In this document: piece by piece, positions 8,965-17,840 of the stretch | Layout of the letters: every line of letters starts with the position of its first letter | How positions within the stretch are numbered: position 1 is the stretch's first letter | Assembly (NCBI RefSeq): GCF_900103545.1 | Contig: NZ_FNHH01000016.1 | Location: 1-64,000, forward strand | DNA: 64,000 nt | From: Daejeonella rubra | GTDB taxonomy: Bacteria; Bacteroidota; Bacteroidia; Sphingobacteriales; Sphingobacteriaceae | Direction of reading: 5' to 3' | Program-made: the position numbers and the translations under genes | The notes under the pieces: generated by a model | The model's database searches: none | What the model saw: the letters and a program-made list of their open reading frames with translations, nothing else | What the model was told of the DNA's origin: nothing

Positions 8965-9797
8965 ACCCAATTCATTTTATTTTGCACCAGGCAATTGATC
9001 ATGAGACCGAATTTTTTTCCGTTATTTATTCTTACCCTTTCCGTGAGTACACGTTTAGCAGGAAGTTTTTTTATTTTATCGAAAAGCGATTTATAATAAA
9101 CATAGGCCAGGTAAACTCCTCCCTTTGATGATGAGGGAAGCATTTTTATTCCTTTTAAAGCTATTTTAAAATCATTTTCAATTTCATTTTCAATTTCAGC
9201 CTTTACTTCACAATTAAATTCAGATATATCAACATTTGGAAAATAACTTCTTCCTAATAGGTTATAATCATCTTTCAAGTCTCTAAGAAAGTTTACTTTT
9301 TGAAAAGCCGCTCCTAATTTCATTGCATAGGGCTTCAATTTCTGAAATTCAGTTAAGTTACCTTCTGTAAATACGTGTAAACACATAAGTCCCACTACTT
9401 CAGCCGAACCTAGTATGTATTGTTCATACTTTTCAGGAGTATATTCTACCTTTTCAAGATCCATTTCCATGCTTAGCATGAATGTTTCAACCAATTCTGT
9501 ACTGATTTTGTATTGATGGACTGCTTGCTGAAATGAATTTAATATAGGATTAAGAGAAATACGACTGTCTATTGCAGAAAATGTCTCTTCCTTAAATTTT
9601 GAAAGTAAATATTTCTTATCGAAGCCCTCAAAACTATCCACAATTTCATCCGCAAGCCGTACAAAGCCATAAATGGAATAAACAGCATTTCTAAGGCGAT
9701 TATTTAAAAAATATATACCCATTGAGAAACTAGTACTATAAGCACGGGTGGTCATTTTACTAACTTCTACCGAAAGATTATCATATAGTAATTTCAT
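8961..9797 (-). CDS. crtB: Phytoene synthase (squalene/phytoene synthase family)
   Basis: A 278-residue prenyl-condensing enzyme that joins two geranylgeranyl diphosphates to phytoene. The first Asp-rich motif is DEIVD at residues 50-54 and the second is RDLKDD at 172-177; both bind Mg-diphosphate. YSTSFS near residue 20 is a further family marker. It starts 4 bases after crtI and overlaps the next gene by 4 bases. A squalene synthase-like activity is formally possible, but the adjacent crtI and idi make phytoene synthase the natural call. It acts at the cytoplasmic membrane face. Confidence 0.95.
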   Translation of the reverse strand: MKLLYDNLSVEVSKMTTRAYSTSFSMGIYFLNNRLRNAVYSIYGFVRLADEIVDSFEGFDKKYLLSKFKEETFSAIDSRISLNPILNSFQQAVHQYKISTELVETFMLSMEMDLEKVEYTPEKYEQYILGSAEVVGLMCLHVFTEGNLTEFQKLKPYAMKLGAAFQKVNFLRDLKDDYNLLGRSYFPNVDISEFNCEVKAEIENEIENDFKIALKGIKMLPSSSKGGVYLAYVYYKSLFDKIKKLPAKRVLTERVRINNGKKFGLMINCLVQNKMNWV

Positions 9798-9801
9798 TTC
9801 T

Positions 9802-11274
9802 CTAAAGTTTTAAATATTTCAATAATTGTCCAGCTGCCACTTTTCCTGAAATAATTGCAGGAGGAACCCCCGGACCAGGCACGGTCAGCTGGCCTGTATA
9901 AAACATATTTTTAATTTTCTTATTTCTAATACTAGGTTTAAGGTTAGCTGTTTGCATCAGGGTGTTAGCAAGTCCGTAGGCATTCCCTTTAAATGAATTA
10001 TAATCTCTCACAAAATCCTTGACACAATAAGATTTCTTATAGTCAATATGATCACTTATATCTACGTGAATATGTTTACCGAGACGATCGACCATGATTT
10101 TAAAATATTTCTCCCTTAGTTCTTCAGTATCCTCCAAACCAGGTGCTAATGGCATCAGGAAAAATAGATTTTCATGGCCTTCAGGTGCCACAGTATCATC
10201 GGACTGTGATGGGCAGCAAACATAAAACAAAGGCTTACTTGGCCATTTTGGGTTTTTATAGATCTCTATTGAGTGTAACTCCAGGTCTTCATCAAAAAAG
10301 AGGGTATGATGCTGAAGGTATTTGATCCTGGTATTTAATCCGACATAAAATATCAGGGATGAAGGAGCAAATGTTTTTTTATCCCAATAACTCTCTTTGT
10401 AGTTACGATGGGACTCTGGAAGTAATTTGCTCTCTATATGATGGTAATCAGCAGAAGCAATAATAGCATCACAATCTATTTTGTCTCCATTAACCATAAT
10501 ACTAGTTGTTTTGTTGCCCTGCACTACGATTTGATCTACAGCTGCATTAAAATGAAACTTAGCTCCATTTCTTTTTGCTACCTCCAACATAGCCTTGATA
10601 ACTTCCCCGAAACCACCTTCAGGATACCATGTACCAAGCATAAGACCGGCATAGTTCATCAGGCTATATAGTGCCGGTGTATCCTGAGGCATTGCACCAA
10701 GAAACAAAACCGGAAACTCCATAAGAGAGATCAATTTGGGATTGGTGAAAAATTTTCTGACATGTTTACGGAATGAACTAAATACCTGCAAACGAAATGT
10801 TCCTTTGATCAGATCTAAATCTGCAAATTCCAATAAAGATAAACCGGGTTTATATACCAGGCTACCCATGCCGGTCTCATATTTAAACCGGGCCTCTTCC
10901 ATGAATTTTTCAAGCTGAGCCGCACTCCCCTTTTCGATCGATTCAAACATTCTGGCCAGGTCAGAATATTTTTCCGGAACACTCATCGTTTCAGCTTCTG
11001 GAAAAACAACGTCAAATGAGGGATTTAATAATTTTAATTTGTAAAAATCAGACACCTTATAACCAAAATCAAAAAAGAACTTTTCAAAAACATCAGGCAT
11101 CCAATACCAGCTTGGCCCCATATCAAATACATAATTATTTTCTTTTAATTGTCTGGCTCTTCCACCGGCTGTATCATTTTTTTCAAAAACATGAACTTCA
11201 TGCCCGGCAGCTGACAGGTATGCAGCTGCGCTCAATCCTGAAAATCCTGAACCAATGACAATTACTTTCGACAT
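9802..11274 (-). CDS. crtI: Phytoene desaturase (CrtI family)
   Basis: A 490-residue FAD-dependent amine-oxidase-fold enzyme that desaturates phytoene, giving neurosporene or lycopene depending on the number of steps. The dinucleotide motif GSGFSGLSAAAYL is at residues 8-20, followed by FEKNDTAGGRA. The C-terminal FAD motif FYTGQLTVPGPGVPPA is at about residues 455-470. Its start codon overlaps the stop of the light-regulator gene by one base (TAATG), so the two are translationally coupled. The number of desaturation steps cannot be read from the sequence. Confidence 0.95.
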   Translation of the reverse strand: MSKVIVIGSGFSGLSAAAYLSAAGHEVHVFEKNDTAGGRARQLKENNYVFDMGPSWYWMPDVFEKFFFDFGYKVSDFYKLKLLNPSFDVVFPEAETMSVPEKYSDLARMFESIEKGSAAQLEKFMEEARFKYETGMGSLVYKPGLSLLEFADLDLIKGTFRLQVFSSFRKHVRKFFTNPKLISLMEFPVLFLGAMPQDTPALYSLMNYAGLMLGTWYPEGGFGEVIKAMLEVAKRNGAKFHFNAAVDQIVVQGNKTTSIMVNGDKIDCDAIIASADYHHIESKLLPESHRNYKESYWDKKTFAPSSLIFYVGLNTRIKYLQHHTLFFDEDLELHSIEIYKNPKWPSKPLFYVCCPSQSDDTVAPEGHENLFFLMPLAPGLEDTEELREKYFKIMVDRLGKHIHVDISDHIDYKKSYCVKDFVRDYNSFKGNAYGLANTLMQTANLKPSIRNKKIKNMFYTGQLTVPGPGVPPAIISGKVAAGQLLKYLKL

Positions 11275-12185
11275 TATATTGTAGTGTTTGTTTTTAATTT
11301 CGCACCTGAATTTAGAACTTCCTCAAGGCTTTCAATTGAATGGAGGTATTCTGTATTCCTATTTAAATTTAGCTGACTTATTAATTTGTCATTTCCTGCC
11401 AGATAAATTTTATTACCGTTAAAGGATTCATAAAACTTATCTAAACTTTTCTGTATTTGTTCCGGCAGGTCGTAATGAACTAAAAACAATAAAAGGTTTT
11501 CAGGCTTTATATCATGAATTGCAGAAATAACTGATTCGACAGGAAGATTACTACCCAAATAGATCACTTTTTTACCCGAAAGACGAATAATCAAATGAGC
11601 ATAAAGTAATCCTATTTCATGGAACTCATTTTCAGGTAAAAATAATAACCAGCTTTCAGATGCAGGATCAGGCGCTACTATTGAGTCCAAAACAGCCAAA
11701 AGCTTCTGCCGAACAATATTACTTATAAAATGTTCATGTGCAGTAGGTAAACTATTGGTAGCCCACATGAGTCCTATACGCTCCATCATCGGATAAATTA
11801 CCTTCATATAAGCATCTTTCATGCCGAATTTTAAAAAGCAATCAGAAAATATAATTTCAAAATAACCGGCGTCATAACTGATACCTGCGGCAATTAACTG
11901 AGAAATATAATATTCTGTAGATTCGCTGATCCTGGGTGTGTTTGAATTAGATACAAGAAAGAATAAATCATCGTCAGTCATTGAACACAGGGTAGAAACC
12001 TTATGGCCATTATCCATTAAACTTACAATATTCAGCAATCGCCTTAATTGATAATCGTCATAATATCTGGTATTACCATCAGAACGATTTGGCTTTAATG
12101 CATTATATCTTTGCTCCCATACTCTTATAGTATGAGGTTTGATCCCTGAGAATTGGGACAGCTGAGATATAGAAAATAAATTCAT
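11274..12185 (-). CDS. MerR-family regulator with B12-binding domain (CarH/LitR-like light sensor)
   Basis: A 303-residue protein. Residues 1-70 form a MerR winged-helix domain (SQFSGIKPHTIRVWEQRY, then NTRYYDDYQLRRL). Residues 90-165 are a four-helix B12-cap domain and about 175-290 a Rossmann-type cobalamin domain. The lower-ligand histidine is His189 in ENEFHEIG. Aligned with Thermus CarH, Trp141 matches Trp131, Glu151 matches Glu141 and His152 matches His142, but the residue matching His132 is Ala142. In the characterised family, adenosylcobalamin-bound tetramer represses in the dark and light breaks it apart. The gene heads the carotenoid-photolyase operon and its promoter carries a perfect inverted repeat, so autorepression is likely. 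Confidence 0.92.
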   Translation of the reverse strand: MNLFSISQLSQFSGIKPHTIRVWEQRYNALKPNRSDGNTRYYDDYQLRRLLNIVSLMDNGHKVSTLCSMTDDDLFFLVSNSNTPRISESTEYYISQLIAAGISYDAGYFEIIFSDCFLKFGMKDAYMKVIYPMMERIGLMWATNSLPTAHEHFISNIVRQKLLAVLDSIVAPDPASESWLLFLPENEFHEIGLLYAHLIIRLSGKKVIYLGSNLPVESVISAIHDIKPENLLLFLVHYDLPEQIQKSLDKFYESFNGNKIYLAGNDKLISQLNLNRNTEYLHSIESLEEVLNSGAKLKTNTTI

Positions 12186-12221
12186 TGTTTAAATTTATGA
12201 CAAAAAATTTAAACAAAACTA
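12185..12221 (-). promoter_or_regulatory. Promoter and 12-bp inverted-repeat operator of the light operon
   Basis: TTGTTTAAATTT (12185-12196) and AAATTTAAACAA (12205-12216) form a perfect 12-bp inverted repeat with an 8-base spacer. On the minus strand TAGTTTTG (12221 to 12214) matches the Bacteroidota -7 element TAnnTTTG and overlaps the upstream arm. The repeat covers the expected transcription start and reaches the first base of the regulator's start codon. No clear -33 TTTG was found at normal spacing. The layout fits a repressor site for the B12-type regulator encoded just downstream. Confidence 0.7.
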
Positions 12222-12328
12222 TTTTATTAACTATTTTTACAGTTAGGTGTGAATTGAACAAGAATTAGAAATCAATTTTTCAAACAAAATAAATTAAACA
12301 ACTTAATTAGTCCTGATATAAAGAATGG

Positions 12329-12730
12329 TTATTTAACTCTTTTCCAATATTCCTCAACGATCATACCATTAGGCAGTACACCATTAATCGTTAGCTTATC
12401 CTTATCAATTGCAAACTTGTAAGTTATCATGACATCTGTGTTTTGAGAAGGCCTGCTGCTGAATTTACTTGTAATCAAAAGCGTATCTCCCTTTATTTCA
12501 TAGATTCCTGAACTATACAATTCAGGCTGAACTGAGCCTTCGATCATAAAGGCCTCAAATGTGTTTCCAGTATAGGTTCTTTGCATCTGAAAGTCTGGAG
12601 AAGCCTTCTGCTCTCTTCCATTATATAAACCACCATCATATTGCCAGGTACCTTTGATTGGGCTTGTGGTACAGGATGATATAAAGATCAGACAAAATAA
12701 GAATGAAGGTACTGTAAGTAGATTTTTCAT
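12329..12730 (-). CDS. Small lipoprotein, lipocalin-like
   Basis: A 133-residue protein with a lipoprotein signal; the lipobox ends ISSC with Cys20. The mature part is predicted mostly beta strand: it opens with KGTWQYDGG and later has SGIYEIKGDTLLITSKF and a closing VEEYWKRV, a pattern seen in lipocalin-like or membrane-lipoprotein domains that start with a G-x-W strand. No ligand or function is evident. It is transcribed away from hemF's start with a 43-base gap and sits 143 bases upstream of the light regulator, which may be a separate unit because the operon promoter lies between them. Confidence 0.75.
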   Translation of the reverse strand: MKNLLTVPSFLFCLIFISSCTTSPIKGTWQYDGGLYNGREQKASPDFQMQRTYTGNTFEAFMIEGSVQPELYSSGIYEIKGDTLLITSKFSSRPSQNTDVMITYKFAIDKDKLTINGVLPNGMIVEEYWKRVK

Positions 12731-12772
12731 AAGAATTTGATTGTATTTTAAAGGCTCATGCAGGTTTCACAA

Positions 12773-13690
12773 TTATATAGTCTGAGTCCAGTTAATTCCT
12801 TTTTTTAAGAGTCCAAGTGTTTTTTCTTCCTCTGAACCCGGATTTGCATTAAAATTATACACCCAATTTGCCTGTGGCGGTAAACTCATCAGGATTGATT
12901 CGATCCGTCCATTGGTCTCGAGTCCGAATTTAGTTCCTGCATCATAAACAAGATTAAACTCAACATAACGGCTTCGACGTTGATATTGCCATAGCTTTTG
13001 CTCCTCAGTAAATGATTTATCCTTATTTCTATTGATCAATTCGGTGTAAACAGGTACGAATGTTCTCCCCACTGCCTTTGAAAATTCAAAAATATCCGAC
13101 CATTCGAGGCCTGTTGTCTGAGGACTTAACCGATCATAGAATATACCACCTATCCCTCTGGTTTCCTGACGATGTTTTATAAAAAAATAGTCATCTGCCC
13201 ATTTTTTAAATTTAGAATAGAAATCTGAATGAAATTTATCACAGGTTGCCTGAAGAGATCCATGAAAAAAACGGGCATCATCTTCTATAACATAATGGGG
13301 AGTAAGGTCTATGCCACCACCGAACCAACGCATCTCCTTTCCAGCTTCTCCGGTCATTTCAAAATACCTGATATTCATGTGAATAATAGGGATCCAGGGA
13401 TTACTCGGATGAATCACAATTGAAACCCCTGTAGCAAAAAAATCATCTTCACTAACTCCAAATGCCTTTTTGATGCTTTCAGGAAGTTTTCCATAAACAG
13501 CTGAAAAATTCACACCTCCCTTTTCCAGAACATTTCCATTTTGGATGATACGTGTTCGACCGCCTCCGCCGCCATCTCTATCCCAAATTTCTTCCTGAAA
13601 TTTCCCGCTGCCATCTGCCAACTCCAAACCGGCACATATTTCATCCTGAATCTGCTGATATTGTTCAGCTATCTGCTCCTTCGTAATCAT
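12773..13690 (-). CDS. hemF: Coproporphyrinogen III oxidase, oxygen-dependent
   Basis: A 305-residue enzyme that decarboxylates coproporphyrinogen III to protoporphyrinogen IX in heme synthesis, using O2. Family signatures include EIWDRDGGGGGRTRI near residue 34, EKGGVNFSAVYG near 56, the long HMNIRYFEM strand, WFGGGIDLTPHY around residue 122, and RRSRYVEFNLVYDAGTKFGL around 238. Length matches E. coli HemF. The oxygen requirement implies an aerobic lifestyle. It lies upstream of the small lipoprotein gene on the same strand. Confidence 0.97.
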   Translation of the reverse strand: MITKEQIAEQYQQIQDEICAGLELADGSGKFQEEIWDRDGGGGGRTRIIQNGNVLEKGGVNFSAVYGKLPESIKKAFGVSEDDFFATGVSIVIHPSNPWIPIIHMNIRYFEMTGEAGKEMRWFGGGIDLTPHYVIEDDARFFHGSLQATCDKFHSDFYSKFKKWADDYFFIKHRQETRGIGGIFYDRLSPQTTGLEWSDIFEFSKAVGRTFVPVYTELINRNKDKSFTEEQKLWQYQRRSRYVEFNLVYDAGTKFGLETNGRIESILMSLPPQANWVYNFNANPGSEEEKTLGLLKKGINWTQTI

Positions 13691-13755
13691 GTCTCAAAAA
13701 TGAGGTTTTTAACCAATAACACGAAAGCAATTCTCAAAATGCCCATTTAATCTGC

Positions 13756-14985
13756 TCAGCTTATTTCAAGATAGTCAAGATCCTTGCCAAATGTTTCCTT
13801 TAGTTGATATAAGGCAATAAGTGCGATGATCAAGGAAACAAACCCAACAACTAAAGCACTATTGATAATCCCCAGACTTCCTTTCAAAGTTGTGAATGAT
13901 AGAGTAGCCAATACTAAAGATCCCCTCACAAAGTTAGGAACGGTTGTAGTAACTGTTGCTCTCAAATTGGTTCCAAACTGTTCTGAAGCAATGGTAACGA
14001 AAGTTGCCCAGTATCCTGAAGAGAATCCCAGGAATAAAGTAAGCCATATAAATTGCTGTGAGGTCATGCCTTCAGCATTCAGATAAACTACAATACTTAC
14101 ACCGGTTAGAAGCAGGAAAATTAACATAACCTTTTTCCTGGAACGCCACATCTGACTCATAAAACCAGCTACAATATCACCAATAGCAATACCAATATAA
14201 CAGTACATAATACCTGTACCAGCAGAAAGGGGATCTACTGCATTTAACTCTTTTCCGAATTCAGGTGAAAATGTAACCAATACCCCAACAACAAACCATA
14301 ATGGAATGCCAATTAGAATACAGCTTAAATATTTTCTGAATCTTTTACCATCCGAAAACAACATAAATATATTACCACGACTCACTCCATCGCTCTTCTG
14401 GTTTTTAAACATCCCTGATTCAACCAAACCTACTCGCATTCCCAAAAGAAGCAGTCCCATCACTCCGCCTATTATATAAGATGTTTCCCAGGTAAAATTC
14501 TCGCCGATAATAGCCGCTGCCACGGCTCCCATTAATCCGACTCCGGCAACGATCATTGTCCCATAACCACGATTTTCTTTACTCATAGTTTCAGTAACCA
14601 GTGTTATACCAGCGCCAAGTTCTCCTGCAAGTCCTATTCCTGCAATAAAACGGATAGCTGCGTATGCAGGCACAGAGGTTACGAAACCATTGGCAAGATT
14701 TGCAATGGAGTAGAGTAATATGGAACCAAAAAGTACACTTATACGACCTTTCTTATCACCTAATACGCCCCATAAAATGCCACCGAGGAGCATTCCAAAC
14801 ATCTGACTATTTATCAGCATGGTTCCTACATCTAGGAGATCACTGTCCGGAACCCCTAATCCTTTCAAACTTTTTATACGAATTACTGAAAAGAGAATCA
14901 GATCGTAGATATCTACAAAATAGCCTAAAGCGGCAACGATGATAATTAATTTTACATTTTTTTTATTAGCGGCAATCTGATCCAT
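13756..14985 (-). CDS. MFS transporter (metabolite:H+ symporter-like)
   Basis: A polytopic membrane protein of about 409 residues with around 12 hydrophobic segments. The cytoplasmic loop motif GVLGDKKGRISVLFGS between helices 2 and 3 is the classical major-facilitator signature, and AGIGLAGELGAGITLV matches sugar or organic-acid porters of the MHS type. I place the start at the ATG at 14985 (MDQIAANKKN) because the upstream extension to 15036 adds an atypical hydrophobic tail before the cytoplasmic N-terminus. The substrate cannot be read from the sequence and no metabolic neighbour points to one. It ends 66 bases upstream of hemF. Confidence 0.88.
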   Translation of the reverse strand: MDQIAANKKNVKLIIIVAALGYFVDIYDLILFSVIRIKSLKGLGVPDSDLLDVGTMLINSQMFGMLLGGILWGVLGDKKGRISVLFGSILLYSIANLANGFVTSVPAYAAIRFIAGIGLAGELGAGITLVTETMSKENRGYGTMIVAGVGLMGAVAAAIIGENFTWETSYIIGGVMGLLLLGMRVGLVESGMFKNQKSDGVSRGNIFMLFSDGKRFRKYLSCILIGIPLWFVVGVLVTFSPEFGKELNAVDPLSAGTGIMYCYIGIAIGDIVAGFMSQMWRSRKKVMLIFLLLTGVSIVVYLNAEGMTSQQFIWLTLFLGFSSGYWATFVTIASEQFGTNLRATVTTTVPNFVRGSLVLATLSFTTLKGSLGIINSALVVGFVSLIIALIALYQLKETFGKDLDYLEIS

Positions 14986-15114
14986 ATCAATTATTTGAGT
15001 GTACAATCTACAAACAAAATTGAAAAACAAAAACATAAGCTTTGTAAGCTAATGCGAGCCTAATCAATAAATGATAATTTTAAAAATCAAGGCATTTTCC
15101 TGATATTTACAGAG

Positions 15115-15600
15115 ATGGTTGTATCAGAGAATATGCTAAAGTGGGGAATGCGATTTTATCCTCCCCTGTTTTTTCAAAGGATTTGGGTAAAAAAGTTTGA
15201 CAAGGGTTTCTCAGGGGTTCATGTGAAAATTTTCAAGAGCTTTCTAAACATCAATTATAACAGCTCTATATTCGGGGGGACCATATTTAGTGGCTCAGAT
15301 CCATTCTATGCATTGCTTTTCGATCAGATATTACAAAGGAAAGGTATAAAATGCCGTGTTTGGCTTAAAAGTGCAAGCATAAATTATTTAAAACCAGGAA
15401 GGACAAGTTTAGTCTTTAGCATAACACTCACCGAAGAAGAAATTCTGGAGGCAGAAACTGCCTTAAGAACTGTTGGAAAATTTATCAAAGCTTATCCAAT
15501 AAATATGTTCAACTCTGAAGGTGTACTTTGTGCCACGGTAATCAATGAGGTATATATACGTAACCTATTTAAAGGCGAAGAACATACCATTGCTTATTAA
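15115..15600 (+). CDS. DUF4442 hotdog-fold (thioesterase-like) protein
   Basis: A 161-residue protein with the DUF4442 pattern: an N-terminal helix with MRFYPPLFFQRIWV, then a strand with FKSFLNINYNSSIFGGTIFSGSDP, where the Asn and the Gly-rich turn mark the hotdog active-site region, and a central alpha helix. Members resemble acyl-CoA thioesterases, but their substrates are mostly unknown. The gene is read in the opposite direction to the MFS gene and is 6 bases upstream of the AlbA_2 gene, so these two are likely co-transcribed. Confidence 0.82.
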   Translation: MVVSENMLKWGMRFYPPLFFQRIWVKKFDKGFSGVHVKIFKSFLNINYNSSIFGGTIFSGSDPFYALLFDQILQRKGIKCRVWLKSASINYLKPGRTSLVFSITLTEEEILEAETALRTVGKFIKAYPINMFNSEGVLCATVINEVYIRNLFKGEEHTIAY

Positions 15601-15606
15601 AGATTA

Positions 15607-16236
15607 ATGAAAATGAATATCAGGAAGCTAATTCTGGAAGGTGAAGGGGTTACTCTGGATTTCAAAAAAAGGATAACCAGCTGTGAAAAGATCGCCAGAA
15701 CAATGGTCTCTTTTGCTAACAATAGAGGAGGGCGATTATTAATTGGCATTGCTGATGATGGTACAATAAGCGGACTTAAATCAGAAGATGAGGAGAAATA
15801 CATGATCACCCGAGCAGCTCATCTTTATTGTAAACCAGCACTGGATCCTGTATTCGAAGAAGTTTATATTGATGATAAGGTTGTTCTGGTTGCTGAAATA
15901 AAAAAAAGTGAAATAAAACCACATTATGCTTTGGGTGAAGATAAAAAATGGTGGGTTTATATACGTGTCAATGATAAAAGTGTTCTTGCAAGTAAGATCG
16001 TTGTAGATGTTCTTAAAAGGGAAAATAATGAACATGGTGTCTTTTTAGAGTACTCAGCCAGGGAAAAAGCCCTGCTGGAATACCTGGATAAGAATGAACG
16101 TATCACCTCCAGAGAATACAGCCTTATGTTAAAACTTTCAAGAAGGAGTACGCACCGTATTCTGGTAAACCTGGTACTATCCGGAGTCATCAGGCTTCAT
16201 ACCACTGAAAGGGAAGAATATTATACCGCTTCCTGA
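15607..16236 (+). CDS. AlbA_2 (Schlafen-type) domain protein with C-terminal winged helix
   Basis: A 209-residue protein. Residues 5-130 form an AlbA_2/divergent AAA-4 domain with the markers EGEGVTLDFKKRI, TMVSFANNRGGRLLIGIADDG and KWWVYIRVNDKS. Residues 140-205 look like a winged helix (LEYLDKNERITSREYSLML, then SRRSTHRILVNLVLSGVI). Such proteins are usually transcription regulators or nucleic-acid-binding proteins of unknown ligand. It lies 6 bases after the DUF4442 gene and 53 bases before a MATE exporter, so a local regulatory role is possible but not shown. Confidence 0.85.
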   Translation: MKMNIRKLILEGEGVTLDFKKRITSCEKIARTMVSFANNRGGRLLIGIADDGTISGLKSEDEEKYMITRAAHLYCKPALDPVFEEVYIDDKVVLVAEIKKSEIKPHYALGEDKKWWVYIRVNDKSVLASKIVVDVLKRENNEHGVFLEYSAREKALLEYLDKNERITSREYSLMLKLSRRSTHRILVNLVLSGVIRLHTTEREEYYTAS

Positions 16237-16289
16237 TATATATCCAATTTAATTACATCCTTTGCAGAACATTTTTCACTAAAATTAGC

Positions 16290-17657
16290 GTGAAGCGCAT
16301 CTATAATAAATATAAACCACACTATCAAACCAATTTGACCCTGGCTATACCTGTTGTAATTTCACAACTGGGTCATACTCTTGTTCATACGGCAGATAGT
16401 GTTATTGTGGGGCATTTTGCAGGAACTATCCCATTAGCCGCAGTCTCTCTGGTGAATAGTATATTTATTGTGATCCTTGTAATCGGAATGGGACTTTCCT
16501 ACGGTTTAACTCCTCTCATAGCACAAGAAAGCGGAAGGAAAAATTATAAGGAATGTGGCAGGTTATTAGCCAATAGCTTACTGATCAATGCAATAACCGG
16601 TATAATCCTTTTTTTACTTATCTATTATGGTTCCCTTTTGGTCATAGATAGAATGGGACAAGCCCCTGAGGTAGTTGCACAGGCAAAACCATATTTAGGT
16701 TTACTTGGTTTTTCTATTGTGCCTTTAATGATATTTATGACCTTTAAGCAATTTGCAGAGGGCTTAGGATTCACTAAACAAGCCATGATGATCTCATTAT
16801 GGGGAAATGCACTCAATATATGCCTTGGGATCATATTTGTTAAAGGTCTGTTCGGAATCGAACCAATGGGAATAAACGGTGTTGGATGGAGTACCCTGAT
16901 CGACAGATCAATAATGGCAGTTGTAATGGCCATGTATGTGATCAGATCTAAAAACTTTAGGATTTATTTAAAATCATTTGCTGTCAGATCGATCAGTAAA
17001 ATACGTTCCTTGAAAATTCTGAAGATTGGTACGCCTGTAGCGATGCAGTATACCTTTGAGGTTAGTGCTTTCAGTGGTGCAGCTGTCTTAATCGGAACGA
17101 TTGGAGCTGTAGAACAGGCAGCACATCAGGTGGCTATTAATCTGGCATCCATGACTTATATGATGGCAAGTGGAGTTTCAGCGGCTGCAACAATAAAAAC
17201 AGGTAACAATTTTGGAAAGGAAGATTTTCTGAACCTCCGGCTTTCAGCCATTTCGAGCTACCATATTGTATTGGTATTTATGGCAATTACAGCACTCTTA
17301 TTTGCAGGACTGAATCAATATTTACCCTGGATATATACTTCAGATAAAGCAGTAATATCAATTGCTGCTCAGCTTCTTATAATTGCAGGTTTCTTTCAAT
17401 TATTTGACGGAACTCAGGTTGTTGGATTAGGGATCCTTAGAGGTTTAGGAGACGTAAATATTCCAACCTTGATCACCTTTGTGGCTTATTGGATAATTGG
17501 AATGCCTGTAGGTTACTTTCTGGGAATTTATATGGGATGGGGAGCAAATGGCATCTGGTATGGATTAACCCTGGGATTACTTGTATCTGCAGGACTACTC
17601 TTTACCAGATTCCATTTCTTTTCTAAGAAGCTGGTTCGGCTAACTCGTAAAGAATAG
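16290..17657 (+). CDS. MATE family efflux transporter (NorM-like)
   Basis: A 455-residue polytopic protein with about 12 transmembrane helices in two related halves. Markers are the N-terminal VVISQLGHTLVHTADSVIVGH and, in the second half, GTPVAMQYTFEVSAFSGAA; these match MATE multidrug/sodium or proton antiporters. The start codon is GTG (16290): no ATG gives the full first helix and the frame is closed upstream. Its last 35 bases overlap a small gene on the opposite strand. Substrates of such exporters are typically cationic drugs and dyes; none can be inferred here. Confidence 0.93.
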   Translation: MKRIYNKYKPHYQTNLTLAIPVVISQLGHTLVHTADSVIVGHFAGTIPLAAVSLVNSIFIVILVIGMGLSYGLTPLIAQESGRKNYKECGRLLANSLLINAITGIILFLLIYYGSLLVIDRMGQAPEVVAQAKPYLGLLGFSIVPLMIFMTFKQFAEGLGFTKQAMMISLWGNALNICLGIIFVKGLFGIEPMGINGVGWSTLIDRSIMAVVMAMYVIRSKNFRIYLKSFAVRSISKIRSLKILKIGTPVAMQYTFEVSAFSGAAVLIGTIGAVEQAAHQVAINLASMTYMMASGVSAAATIKTGNNFGKEDFLNLRLSAISSYHIVLVFMAITALLFAGLNQYLPWIYTSDKAVISIAAQLLIIAGFFQLFDGTQVVGLGILRGLGDVNIPTLITFVAYWIIGMPVGYFLGIYMGWGANGIWYGLTLGLLVSAGLLFTRFHFFSKKLVRLTRKE

Positions 17658-17814
17658 CAGAAACTGGAATTTTGATCTCATTATAGATCTGTGACTGCAT
17701 TTTCTTCAATCTGTCTGTATGATCCTCCAGACGGTCATTGATGTTCATGTATCTGATCAAATCACCTGTCCGTGTATCAATAAATCTGTAACGCGTAAAA
17801 TGTTGCTTTTCCAT
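17623..17814 (-). CDS. Small hypothetical protein (63 residues)
   Basis: A short charged protein opening MEKQHFTRYRFIDTRTGDLI, with a helical, Arg/Asp-rich middle and a C-terminal ILYELAEPA. It has no signal peptide or membrane segment. Its 3' end overlaps the MATE gene on the other strand by 35 bases. A TAAATTTG sequence matching the Bacteroidota -7 element (minus strand, 17826 to 17819) lies only 5 bases upstream of the ATG, so the message may be leaderless. I do not recognise a family; the coding call rests on codon-like composition and the promoter. Confidence 0.6.
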   Translation of the reverse strand: MEKQHFTRYRFIDTRTGDLIRYMNINDRLEDHTDRLKKMQSQIYNEIKIPVSAILYELAEPAS

Positions 17815-17840
17815 ATTGCAAATTTACACTAAATTTATTG

